From contig NZ_QFXK01000030.1 of NCBI RefSeq assembly GCF_003261635.1, positions 124,001-188,000 on the forward strand: 64,000 nucleotides of DNA, given 5' to 3'. Of this stretch, positions 24,856 through 34,919 are shown one piece after another (the stretch's first letter is position 1; the number at the start of each line of letters is the position of its first letter). The notes under the pieces are model-generated. The model searched no databases. It was not told where the DNA came from and worked only from the letters and a program-made list of their open reading frames with translations. The position numbers were made by a program, and so were the translations under genes. This DNA is from Kribbella monticola. Its GTDB lineage: Bacteria; Actinomycetota; Actinomycetes; Propionibacteriales; Kribbellaceae.

Positions 24856-24894
24856 CTCAACTGCCGAGGGAGGTCCGCGCCCTCGGCAGTTGAG
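24856..24894 (-). terminator. Strong terminator hairpin after the uvrA-like gene
   Basis: Perfect 15-bp stem CTCAACTGCCGAGGG / CCCTCGGCAGTTGAG with a 9-base loop, 14 bp past the uvrA-like stop. There is no T-run, as is usual for actinobacterial hairpin terminators. Confidence 0.8.
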
Positions 24895-24907
24895 GGTGCG
24901 GAGCCGG

Positions 24908-27274
<2,367 letters not shown>

Positions 27275-27305
27275 CTTCTCCCCATCTGTCGTCCGGACCG
27301 CGATC

Positions 27306-27644
27306 CTAATCCTGCAGCAGGCCCAGGACATTCCCGTCCGGATCGGTGAAAGTCGCCACCCGCCGGGTCCCGCCCACGTTCCGCGGCTCCTGCTTGACCG
27401 TCCCACCGGCCGCGGTCACCTCCGCCAGCTTGGCGTCGATATCCGCAACATGCCAGTACGACACCGGCCCCGCCTCGTCGCTCCCCGGCACCAGCCCGAT
27501 GTGCTGCCCCTCCACATCGAACCCCACGTAGTACTCCGAATCGGCCGACGGCTCAGCCCCGAGCAACGCGCCGTACAAAGCCTTCGCCTTGCCCAGATCC
27601 GTCACCGGGTGCAACACCGTCTTAATACCCTCAGTCCCGCTCAT
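27306..27644 (-). CDS. VOC family (glyoxalase/bleomycin-resistance fold) protein
   Basis: A 112-residue single VOC domain: VLHPVTDLGKAKALYGALLG at the start, YYVGFDVEGQHIGLVPG, and the final TFTDPDGNVLGLLQD. The family binds metals and small molecules as dimers and includes glyoxalases, dioxygenases and antibiotic-sequestering proteins. ATG 27644 fits AGGAG five bases upstream; in-frame GTGs at 27647 and 27650 overlap the site. Co-directional with the uvrA-like gene, 31 bp apart, so the pair may form a small resistance operon. Substrate unknown. Confidence 0.88.
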   Translation of the reverse strand: MSGTEGIKTVLHPVTDLGKAKALYGALLGAEPSADSEYYVGFDVEGQHIGLVPGSDEAGPVSYWHVADIDAKLAEVTAAGGTVKQEPRNVGGTRRVATFTDPDGNVLGLLQD

Positions 27645-27952
27645 CACCACTCCTAGCTCTCTTCATCCGTACGCCGAGACCCCCTCGACACCCCTCACGC
27701 TATCCACCCCCACCCCACCCCGCTTCTCGATTCCTGATCACTTGCTCAGGTATCTCCCCGCGCGCCCTTCCGGCGCTCGTTCCTCCGTCAGTCCCGCTCC
27801 AGACCGCTCCCACCCACCCCCACCCGCCCCCGGCTACGGCTCGCCTCCTACCGCCCGCTACTACGACTGTCTGCTTTGGCCTGACCCGTTCGTCGTAAGA
27901 ACAAAGAAGCTGACGAGTTTCGTACGGTGTGATCGATCGGAAGGAACAGGAA
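27645..27952. other. Gene-free 308-bp pyrimidine-rich spacer
   Basis: Divergent promoter region between the VOC gene and an alpha/beta-hydrolase-like gene. The plus strand is strongly C-rich (several CCCCACCC-type runs at 27700-27840). No gene, hairpin or clear promoter consensus seen; GAAGGAACAGG just before 27953 is the ribosome site of the next gene. Confidence 0.65.
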
Positions 27953-28795
27953 ATGCAGATCAAGGTCAACGGTGTCGAACTGCGCGTGGAGACCTTCGGG
28001 AACCCCGCGGATCCGCCGGTGCTGCTGATCGGCATCAGCATGCTGACCTGGCCTGACGAGCTTTGCGCGTCACTAAGCGGCCGCCACGTCGTGCGCTACG
28101 ACCTCCGCGACACCGGCCAGTCGACGTACGCCGACCCCGAGGCACCCGATTACGACCTGCGCGACCTGGTGACGGACGCCTCCGAGCTACTGACGGCGCT
28201 GGAACGCAGCCCCACCCACGTCGTCGGTATGGGCGTCGGCGGCTTCGTCGCCCAACTCCTCGCCCTCGACCACCCCGACCAGGTCGCCTCGCTGACGCTG
28301 ATCTCCACCCGCCCGGTCGCCCCCGGCCCAGTCGATCCCGACCTACCCGACCACGCGCCGGAGGTCATGGCGCAGGTCTTCGGACGTCCCCAGCCGGACT
28401 GGACCGATCGCAACAGCGTCGTCGACTACATGACGGAATCCACGCGTCTACTGTCCGGCTCGCGAGGATTCAACGAACAGGACGCCCGGGCAACCGCCGG
28501 GGCGATCTTCGACCGAGCCGCACCAACTCCGACGGCCCAGCGCGCAAGCCACCTCGGCACCACGTTCGCCGCCATCGACTGCCAACCTCGCTGGCGCGAA
28601 CGCCTCGCAGAGATCACCGCCCCAACCCTGGTGATCCACGGAGACGAGGACCCTTTCTTCCCCCACGCCAACGCAGTCGCCCTGGCCGCCGAAATCCCCA
28701 ACGCCACCCTCCTAACTCTCACCCACACCGGCACCGGCCTACCCCGCCGAACCTGGCCCACCGTCGGCCCCGCCCTACTACGCCACACCTCTTAA
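27953..28795 (+). CDS. Alpha/beta-hydrolase fold protein lacking the nucleophile Ser
   Basis: A 280-residue cytoplasmic protein closely patterned on small-molecule hydrolases: VLLIGISMLTWPDEL (oxyanion region), YDLRDTGQST, the elbow, and VIHGDEDPFFPHANA with the acid at D233. At the elbow, where relatives have GHSMGG, it reads GMGVGG, so Gly94 replaces the nucleophile. The canonical GxGHxLP histidine segment is THTGTGLP; only H258 is near. It is probably inactive as a serine hydrolase, or has changed function (binding or decarboxylation-like). The DNA at this point (GGT ATG GGC GTC GGC) is clear. Monocistronic. Confidence 0.85.
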   Translation: MQIKVNGVELRVETFGNPADPPVLLIGISMLTWPDELCASLSGRHVVRYDLRDTGQSTYADPEAPDYDLRDLVTDASELLTALERSPTHVVGMGVGGFVAQLLALDHPDQVASLTLISTRPVAPGPVDPDLPDHAPEVMAQVFGRPQPDWTDRNSVVDYMTESTRLLSGSRGFNEQDARATAGAIFDRAAPTPTAQRASHLGTTFAAIDCQPRWRERLAEITAPTLVIHGDEDPFFPHANAVALAAEIPNATLLTLTHTGTGLPRRTWPTVGPALLRHTS

Positions 28796-28874
28796 CCGTC
28801 ACGGGCCCAATTCGAGCAAACTTCCTGTCGCCGAACTGAAGACGGCTCGAAATGTGGTAGCTATCGTCCAGAGT

Positions 28875-30065
28875 ATGAAAGAGGGGGAGGATTCCGACTC
28901 ATCTCAGAACAATTCCCTTTCGAACGCCCTCGACCGAGCGGACGAGGCGCTTCGGAAGTTGGAGCAGGGCCAAGTCGACGAACTCAAGGTCGGAAAAGTT
29001 ACTCGCGCCGCGGTCTTGGTGGTCGTCCTGCTGGCTTGGGCAGGCCTGATCGTTCACACCTTCCTCGAAGACCAGGCGCCTCAGGTCGACTCGACGAGTG
29101 TAGCTCTGTTGGCCGTCGCTCTGATCGCTCCGTTCGTTTCGCGTTTAAAGGCGTTGGAGGTGGGCGGCGCGAAGGCCGAGTGGCAAGATGCCGCCGTTAG
29201 CCTGAAAGAAATCCTCGGGGTCCTCCGACAGCAGCAGGACGCGATTTCACAGCTGTTCGGCGAGGTTGCGGCAAGAGTTACTACCGGCGCCGATGCCCAG
29301 CCGGTCGCTACGACGCCCGAATCCAGAGTTGATCTTCCCGACGACAAGCCAAGGACGCTGCGGCGAGTGCTCTGGGTCGATGATCATCCTGAAAACAACA
29401 GCTATGAGCTGGAGAGCCTCCGCCAGATTCTCGATGTGATTACGGCGAAGACGAACGAGGAGGCATTCGCGCTCCTTGCGAACTTGGAGATCGATGCGGT
29501 CATCAGCGACGTTGGTCGTGACTACGACAAGTCGGGGCAGCCACCTGGTGGTGTTCAACTGCTACGGGATTTAGGGCAGCACCCCACATACAACCGGTTG
29601 CCGGTCTTCTACTACACAAGTAGTACGTCGATCCAACGCTATGGGGCAGAGCTCGAGGCCAGTGGTGCCTTGATTGTCACAAGTCTCTTCAGTGACCTGC
29701 TCCGGAAGCTGCGACAACTAGAGGAACAGTTCCTGGAGATTACGGCTCGAGTAGTCGCCATGAGGCGCGGGAGCCTGAGAGAAGAGTCCAACGGCACACC
29801 TGATGTCGTCGTTCAACTCCCGAACGGGATGGTCATCGGCATCGAGGTTGCCTCTTGGCTTCAGCGTCCCCAGATGGCTGCCTTCGTCGACCGCGCGAAC
29901 CGCCTGGTCGAGGCGATCGACCGCGGCCACATCACACAGGGCGTTCTACTGGTCCGTCCAGACGTTCTGGACGAACGCCGCCGGACGTGGGCATCTGAGC
30001 GGAAGATCCGGTTGGTTGGCCCGGACGAACTTGGACCGCTCCTGGACGAACAGGCAGCGTCTTAA
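28875..30065 (+). CDS. Membrane protein with atypical receiver and nuclease-like C-terminal domain
   Basis: A 396-residue protein I cannot name. Residues about 1-40 are a charged, coiled-coil-prone head, and two membrane helices follow (about 43-63 and 73-92). Residues about 160-285 look like a response-regulator receiver: VLWVDDHPENN (acidic pair), AVISDVGRDYD (phospho-Asp position) and VFYYTSSTS (Thr/Ser), but the invariant lysine region reads GALIVTSLFS, without Lys. Residues about 300-396 contain PDVVVQLPNGMVIGIEVASW, like the PD-(D/E)xK strand pair with the Lys replaced by Ala. Base composition is visibly less GC-rich than its neighbours. It ends 295 bp from tRNA-Ala. Start could be GTG 28854. 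Confidence 0.6.
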   Translation: MKEGEDSDSSQNNSLSNALDRADEALRKLEQGQVDELKVGKVTRAAVLVVVLLAWAGLIVHTFLEDQAPQVDSTSVALLAVALIAPFVSRLKALEVGGAKAEWQDAAVSLKEILGVLRQQQDAISQLFGEVAARVTTGADAQPVATTPESRVDLPDDKPRTLRRVLWVDDHPENNSYELESLRQILDVITAKTNEEAFALLANLEIDAVISDVGRDYDKSGQPPGGVQLLRDLGQHPTYNRLPVFYYTSSTSIQRYGAELEASGALIVTSLFSDLLRKLRQLEEQFLEITARVVAMRRGSLREESNGTPDVVVQLPNGMVIGIEVASWLQRPQMAAFVDRANRLVEAIDRGHITQGVLLVRPDVLDERRRTWASERKIRLVGPDELGPLLDEQAAS

Positions 30066-30319
30066 CTCCAACTGGGGGCTGATGCACTTGTCCGCCTACC
30101 CGGACCGGCGCACGTGCTTCCGAGAGGAGGCGGACCGCAGCCGAGCACCATCGCGACGGCGAACCGGGTGTCGGCCGTCGTTGCGGACGCTAGAAGGCAA
30201 CCCGCGCGCGGGCACGAGCTGCGACGGAGGAGCGGCGGGCTGGGTGGGTGGGAGCGTTCGGAGTGGGAGCGACGCAGGAGCGAGCACGCAGGCGCGTGGG
30301 CTACACGCAGTACAAGCAA

Positions 30320-30351
30320 AAGGCCGGTCTCCCGAGGGGAGGACCGGCCTT
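30320..30351 (-). terminator. Intrinsic terminator of tRNA-Ala
   Basis: Stem AAGGCCGGTC / GACCGGCCTT (10 bp perfect, extendable through TCCC/GGGGA inside the loop), followed on the minus strand by TTTT, 9 bp past the tRNA 3' end. Confidence 0.85.
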
Positions 30352-30360
30352 GTTTCTGGG

Positions 30361-30433
30361 TGGAGCTGAGGGGATTCGAACCCCTGGCCTCTTCGTTGCG
30401 AACGAAGCGCGCTACCAACTGCGCCACAGCCCC
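30361..30433 (-). tRNA. tRNA-Ala (anticodon CGC)
   Basis: A 73-base cloverleaf without encoded CCA. The acceptor stem GGGGCTG/CAGCTCC contains the G3-U70 wobble pair that marks tRNA-Ala, the D stem is GCGC-type, the anticodon loop TTCGCAA gives CGC, and the T arm is CCAGGGGTTCGAATCCCCT-like (19 bases shown). Confidence 0.97.
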
Positions 30434-30536
30434 AGGTTGTCGCGGTGGTGCCTTGCGACCGCGAAACTCTAACACGCAGATGGTCGCTGTCCGAAACCGG
30501 GCGCTCCGACCTCGCCCAACGGGTGGGTGGGCGAGG

Positions 30537-31457
30537 TCAGTCGCCTACGGCTCGGCGGATTTCTGGTTCTTCTTCGATGAGGGCGGCGGGTTCCGGTACG
30601 ACGGGGGCCGCCTCGGGGTCGGGGTCCGCGGTACGGGCCGAGGAGAAGACCTCGGGGCCCGACAGGCTGATCGTGCGGACCGTCGGAGCGGGTGCCTTCT
30701 CCTTCATCACGTACGTCGGGAGGGTGACCGGGACCGGGTCCCAGAGGCCTTCCGCCGCGGGCTCCGGAGTGGTCACGACGGGCTCGGCGGGCTCCGCGAT
30801 CGGGAGCTTCACCTCGACCGTCATCTCGTGGTCGGGCGAAGGCGAGGTCGGCGCGGTGGCGGGACCGCAGTCGTGGTGGGCCTGCGCACGGGCACGCCGC
30901 TCGGCGATGAGTGCGGCACGCTCGCGAGCCTGACGCCGGAGCTGCACACGCGTCAGTACGACGAACGCGACGATCAGCGTCGCCGGGATCGCGACGGTCC
31001 ACCAGAGCAGGATCTCCAGCCCGGCAAGCGCCGTCATCGACAGCAGCGAAAGGGTCAGGATCGACAGCACCCGCCGGCGGCGCATGGCGGCCACCCGGCG
31101 GGCTCGGTTCGGTATGTAGCGCGCCGGCGGCGACGAATCCGTCCCGACCGGCTCGGCATGCGAACCCGAGGCGCCCGAACCCGAGCCACCCGAAGCCAGG
31201 GAACCACCCGAAGCCGGGCCCGAGGAACCCACAGCACCGGAAGAGCCCGAAGTACCAACAGAACCAGCAGGCCGTACGACGTACTTCGAGCGCGACTGGA
31301 CGTCGTTGTTGCGCGCCAGGACGCGCGCGTCCGACGACGAGTACTTCTCCGCCGTGCGGCGCCGGTTGACCTCGTCGCCCCGCTTCAGCAGCATCGGGAC
31401 GAGGTAAGCAGCCCACGCGGCGACGATCGCCACATAGATCAGCCCTGTCGTCCCCAT
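30537..31457 (-). CDS. sepX: SepX/GlpR-type divisome membrane protein
   Basis: A 306-residue protein beginning MGTTGLIYVAIVAAWAAYLVP with an N-terminal membrane helix and the conserved cytoplasmic KRGDEVNRRR segment. A Ser/Gly-rich linker (residues about 65-105) leads to RRRRVLSILTLSLLS and two further membrane helices, then a long acidic/Pro-rich tail. This fits the actinobacterial SepX (Streptomyces)/GlpR (Corynebacterium) family that helps Z-ring assembly and polar division. Its place before rimJ, moeA, UGPase and 5-FCL matches Rv0996-Rv0992, which is the main support. The Ser/Gly linker is expanded by short DNA repeats. Confidence 0.82.
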   Translation of the reverse strand: MGTTGLIYVAIVAAWAAYLVPMLLKRGDEVNRRRTAEKYSSSDARVLARNNDVQSRSKYVVRPAGSVGTSGSSGAVGSSGPASGGSLASGGSGSGASGSHAEPVGTDSSPPARYIPNRARRVAAMRRRRVLSILTLSLLSMTALAGLEILLWWTVAIPATLIVAFVVLTRVQLRRQARERAALIAERRARAQAHHDCGPATAPTSPSPDHEMTVEVKLPIAEPAEPVVTTPEPAAEGLWDPVPVTLPTYVMKEKAPAPTVRTISLSGPEVFSSARTADPDPEAAPVVPEPAALIEEEPEIRRAVGD

Positions 31458-31555
31458 GCGACGACGCTAAGACCAGCGGACGGCGAGTTCCGGTACGTGA
31501 GCCGGTGTGTCGCAAGAAGACTCGTGTGACTGGTGTGAATAAGCACGCACCGTGA

Positions 31556-32173
31556 TCAGGGCAGTCGTGCTACCAGGCCCGGTCCGACTTCCTCGGCGTT
31601 CAACGCGAAGATGCGATGGTCCCGCCACTCTCCGTCGATGTGCAGGAACCTCGGCCGCTCGCCTTCGTAGCGGAAGCCGAGCTTCTCCACCACTCGCAGA
31701 CTCGCCTTGTTCTCCGGGCGGATCGCGACCTCGATCCGGTGCAGCCCGAGCGTGAACCAGCAATGGTCCGCCGCCAGCGCGACCGCCACCGGGACGATGC
31801 CGCGGCCGGCGTACTGCTCGTCGACCCAGTACCCGAGGTTCGCCCACCGCGCCGATCCGTAGGTGATCCCGGAGACCGTCAACTGCCCCACCAGCGGCCA
31901 CTTCGAGCGCGGACCCGGACCGGCCGCACCGCCGTACGTGATGACGAACGGCAGCATCCGCCCGTACCGCGCCTGCCGGTTCCAGTCGCGCGCCATCGAC
32001 CGGAACGTGCGCGCGCCGTCCTCAGCGCCCGGCGGCTGCGTGGCGTCCCAGGGCCGCAGCCAGCTGATGTTTCGCTGCCGCGCCGCACTCCACTCCGGTC
32101 CGTCGCCGGCCTTGAGCGGCCGCAGCTGAACCGGTCCGTGCTGGAGCTCAACCGGCCAGTGCACGACAGCCAT
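31556..32173 (-). CDS. rimJ: RimJ/RimL-type GNAT N-acetyltransferase
   Basis: A 205-residue acetyl-CoA-dependent acetyltransferase of the ribosomal-protein-alanine type. LRPLKAGDGPEWSAARQRN at the start, LGYWVDEQYAGRGIVPVAV as the acetyl-CoA loop (QYAGRG, the Q/RxxGxG/A motif) and ENKASLRVVEKLGFRYEG (C-terminal motif) fit the family. Its ATG overlaps the mogA stop (ATGA), placing it in the molybdenum-cofactor operon, in the Rv0995 position. The true acceptor may be a protein N-terminus or a small molecule. Confidence 0.9.
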   Translation of the reverse strand: MAVVHWPVELQHGPVQLRPLKAGDGPEWSAARQRNISWLRPWDATQPPGAEDGARTFRSMARDWNRQARYGRMLPFVITYGGAAGPGPRSKWPLVGQLTVSGITYGSARWANLGYWVDEQYAGRGIVPVAVALAADHCWFTLGLHRIEVAIRPENKASLRVVEKLGFRYEGERPRFLHIDGEWRDHRIFALNAEEVGPGLVARLP

Positions 32174-32661
32174 CAGACCTCGTCCGACCGCGGATGGTCG
32201 CCGCCCCGGACCTGGTCGACCGCGTGGATCAACACCGGCTCCAGCACGGTCAGCCCGTCCTTCACGCCACCGCGCGAACCGGGCAGGTTCACGATGATCG
32301 TCCGCCCGGCGACCCCGGCCAGACCGCGCGACAGTGAAGCGGTCGGGATGCCTTTCGCCACGCCGTACGCGCGAATGGCCTCAGCGATCCCGGGAATCTC
32401 CGTCTCCAGTACTGCGGCGGTCCGCTCGGGCGTCTCGTCCGTCGGCGAGATCCCGGTGCCACCCGTGGTCAGGACGACGTCGTACGCCGAACCGACCGCG
32501 GCGACCAAGGCTTCACCGACAGGTGCGCCGTCCGGCACGACCTGCGGACCGTCCACCTCGAAGCCCCACGAGGCCAGCGCCTCGACGATCAGCGGTCCGG
32601 TCGTATCCGAGTAGACCCCGGCGGCAGCGCGGTTGGACACGCTGATCACGAGCGCCTTCAC
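32173..32661 (-). CDS. MogA/MoaB family molybdenum cofactor protein
   Basis: A 162-residue protein that binds molybdopterin and, in the MogA role, adenylates it before metal insertion. VLTTGGTGISPTDETPE is the substrate-binding GGTG motif, and the end has LPGSRGGVKDG, which is typical of the family. Both ends overlap their neighbours by ATGA (moaC upstream, rimJ downstream). Whether it acts as MogA or is a MoaB paralogue cannot be decided from this fragment of the genome. Confidence 0.92.
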   Translation of the reverse strand: MKALVISVSNRAAAGVYSDTTGPLIVEALASWGFEVDGPQVVPDGAPVGEALVAAVGSAYDVVLTTGGTGISPTDETPERTAAVLETEIPGIAEAIRAYGVAKGIPTASLSRGLAGVAGRTIIVNLPGSRGGVKDGLTVLEPVLIHAVDQVRGGDHPRSDEV

Positions 32662-33221
32662 GGGCGGACCCAGTGCCCGGTCTTGCCGCCTTCTTTGGAT
32701 TCCACCCGTACGTCGGTGATCACTGCAGCCGGATCGAGCGCCTTCACCATGTCGACGACCGCGAGACCGGCCACCGTGACGGCGGTCAGCGCCTCCATCT
32801 CGACGCCGGTGCGGTCGGTCGTCTTCACGGTCGCGACGATCTCCACTGCGTCATCGGCCACCGAGAGGTCGACCTTCACTCCGGTGATCGCGATCGGATG
32901 ACACAGCGGGATGAGCGCAGGCGTCTGCTTGGCGCCCATGATGCCTGCTATCCGCGCGACGGCGAGCGCGTCACCCTTCGGCACACCGTCACCGCGCAGC
33001 GCGGCAACCACCTCGGCACTCACCAAAACCTTGCCCGAGGCAACAGCCCGGCGGGCACCGGTGTCCTTGGCCGAGACATCCACCATCCGCGCGGCGCCAC
33101 TCGCATCGACATGCGTCAACCCACGCGCACCACCCGCGGCGCTTCCAGCACCCTCGGCAGCCGCGTCCGCGGCACCTCCGACAGGCCCAGCGTCGCCGGT
33201 CCGGCCAGCGTTCTCGGTCAT
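32658..33221 (-). CDS. moaC: Cyclic pyranopterin monophosphate synthase MoaC
   Basis: A 187-residue enzyme that converts 3',8-cyclo-GTP to cyclic pyranopterin monophosphate with MoaA, the first stage of molybdopterin synthesis. Core motifs are LTHVDASGAARMVDVSAK, LIPLCHPIAITGV and TTDRTGVEMEALTAV, then VVDMVKALD. The first 35 residues are an Ala/Gly-rich extension (MTENAGRTGDAGPVGGAAD) not present in most MoaC proteins. ATG 33221 overlaps the moeA stop. It has no moaA neighbour in this window. Confidence 0.95.
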   Translation of the reverse strand: MTENAGRTGDAGPVGGAADAAAEGAGSAAGGARGLTHVDASGAARMVDVSAKDTGARRAVASGKVLVSAEVVAALRGDGVPKGDALAVARIAGIMGAKQTPALIPLCHPIAITGVKVDLSVADDAVEIVATVKTTDRTGVEMEALTAVTVAGLAVVDMVKALDPAAVITDVRVESKEGGKTGHWVRP

Positions 33222-34444
33222 CCGGTCTCCTCGTCCAGCAGCCACAGCTCGGCCTGGTCGCCGGCCCGGACGGCGGTGACGTCCCCGGGCACCACGATCA
33301 GCGCGTTCGACCGGCTCAACCCGCCGAGCAGGTGTGAGCCGTGCCCGCCGACTGTACTGGCCATCCACCCCTGGTCGCCGGACGTCGCCGCGGCTCGGAC
33401 GAACTGCCGCTTGCCCGCCGGTGAGGCGAACCCGTCGAGCACGACCCCCTGCACCGGCGTACGGCGGTACGGCATCGCACCCATCAGCTTGCGCAGCGCC
33501 GGCCGGACGAACACCTCGAACGACACGTACGCCGAAACCGGGTTGCCCGGCAAGGTGAAGATCGGCACCTCGTCCTCGCCCATCACCCCGAAGCCCTGCG
33601 GCTTCCCGGGCTGCATCGCGACCTCGGGGAAGTCGATCGTGCCGAGCTTGCTCAGCACCTCCTTGACGACGTCGTACACGCCCTTGCTCACCCCGCCAGA
33701 GGTGATCACGAGGTCAGCACGCACGAGCTGGTCCGACAGCGTGTCCATGATCTTCTTCGGGTCGTCGGCGACGATGCCGACCCGGTAGACGACAGCCCCG
33801 GCCTCCCGTGCCGCTGCGGCGAGCGTGTAGCTGTTGGAGTCGTAGATCTGCCCCTCGTGCAGTCGCGTCCCCGGTTCGCGGAGCTCCGCCCCGGTCGATA
33901 CGACGACCACCCGAGGCCGCGGACGAACGGTCACGCGAGCGCGCCCGACAGCAGCCAGTACGGCGATCTGCCGCGGCCCGAGCACTGTGCCGGCGTCCAT
34001 CACCTTGTCGCCGGCCTTCAGGTCCTCACCGGCACGACGTACAGAAGCGCCGAGCGCAGGCTGCTGGGTGATCCGCACGCTCGCGGCTCCCCCGTCGGTC
34101 CACTCGACCGGGACGATGCTGTCCGCGCCGCGCGGCACCGGTGCGCCGGTCATGATCCGTACGCAGGTGCCTCGGGTCACGACGATCGGCTCGCTCCGCC
34201 CGGCTGCGATCTCACCGACGACGGGCAGCCTGATCGGGTTGTCCGGAGCGGCCCCGGCGAGGTCCGCAGCCTGTACGGCGTACCCGTCCATCGCGGAGTT
34301 GTCGAAGCCCGGCAGGCTCACCGGCGAGACGACGTCCTCACAGAGCACCAGCCCGAGCGCCTCCATCAACGGCTGCTCGAACGGCGGCAGCGGCCTCACC
34401 CTGCCGAGAACGACTTCCAGATGCTCGTCAACGCTTCGTCTCAC
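33218..34444 (-). CDS. moeA: Molybdopterin molybdotransferase MoeA
   Basis: A 408-residue enzyme that inserts molybdate into adenylated molybdopterin. Motifs in order: LPGFDNSAMDGYAV, RIMTGAPVPRGADSIVP, VVSTGAELREPG, YDSNSYTLAAAARE, ITSGGVSKGVYDVVKEVL, FTLPGNPVSAYVSFE. GTG 34444 (VRRSVDEHLEVVLG) gives the usual length; open frame continues upstream without family similarity. No strong ribosome site, but the stop of the GNAT gene is 11 bp upstream, so coupling is likely. It is followed by moaC and mogA with 4-bp overlaps. Confidence 0.95.
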   Translation of the reverse strand: MRRSVDEHLEVVLGRVRPLPPFEQPLMEALGLVLCEDVVSPVSLPGFDNSAMDGYAVQAADLAGAAPDNPIRLPVVGEIAAGRSEPIVVTRGTCVRIMTGAPVPRGADSIVPVEWTDGGAASVRITQQPALGASVRRAGEDLKAGDKVMDAGTVLGPRQIAVLAAVGRARVTVRPRPRVVVVSTGAELREPGTRLHEGQIYDSNSYTLAAAAREAGAVVYRVGIVADDPKKIMDTLSDQLVRADLVITSGGVSKGVYDVVKEVLSKLGTIDFPEVAMQPGKPQGFGVMGEDEVPIFTLPGNPVSAYVSFEVFVRPALRKLMGAMPYRRTPVQGVVLDGFASPAGKRQFVRAAATSGDQGWMASTVGGHGSHLLGGLSRSNALIVVPGDVTAVRAGDQAELWLLDEETG

Positions 34445-34454
34445 CCAGGAAACT

Positions 34455-34919
34455 CTATCTTTCGGGGTGCGCTCCCCAGACCATGCGTACGTCGGGCGCC
34501 TTCTCCTCGTTGCCCTGTCCGTCCGTACGGCGTACTTCGGTGAACCCGTGTCGCCGGTAGAACTCCTGCGCGCGCTCGTTGCTCTGGAACGTCCACAACG
34601 CCAGCCCACCCGGCCGGAGGTCCTTCGCCAACTCCACCAAGGTCGACCCGATGCCCTGCCCAGCCACATCCGGTACGACGTACAGCTGGTCGAGGTCGTC
34701 GCCGTCGAGCGTCAGCACCGCCACGATCCGGCCGTCGTCCAGCGCGACCCAGGTCTGCGCGTCCGGCAGCAGCACCTCCGCGAACCAGGTCCGGACCTCC
34801 TGGATCGAGTGGATCGCCGGCGGCAGCTGAGCACCTTCGGCGTGCCGGGCAGCCCACCAGACGTCCGCGGCCTCATTGGTGTCAGCCGGCTCCAGCGGCC
34901 GGATCCAGACATCATCCAC
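34455..34919 (-). CDS. GNAT family N-acetyltransferase
   Basis: A 154-residue protein with one GNAT domain. LYVVPDVAGQGIGSTLVELA contains the acetyl-CoA loop (Q/RxxGxG as AGQGIG), and TFQSNERAQEFYRRHGFTEV is the final motif. The start is GTG 34919, so it overlaps the end of the UGPase gene by 8 bp. Substrate is unknown; it is part of the same transcription unit as moeA. Confidence 0.9.
   Translation of the reverse strand: MDDVWIRPLEPADTNEAADVWWAARHAEGAQLPPAIHSIQEVRTWFAEVLLPDAQTWVALDDGRIVAVLTLDGDDLDQLYVVPDVAGQGIGSTLVELAKDLRPGGLALWTFQSNERAQEFYRRHGFTEVRRTDGQGNEEKAPDVRMVWGAHPER

Larger units (their letters stand above)
24472..24907. other. Gene-free 436-bp spacer
   Basis: No credible gene on either strand. 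It holds two hairpins (24513-24541 and 24856-24894, listed separately) and a stretch of lower GC than the surroundings. No repeat, tRNA or recombination site seen. Confidence 0.7.

Noticed and set aside
28800..30440. Integrated element at tRNA-Ala
   Set aside because: The neighbouring gene is compositionally odd, but I find no integrase and no copy of the tRNA 3' end at the far side, so no attachment-site pair can be named.
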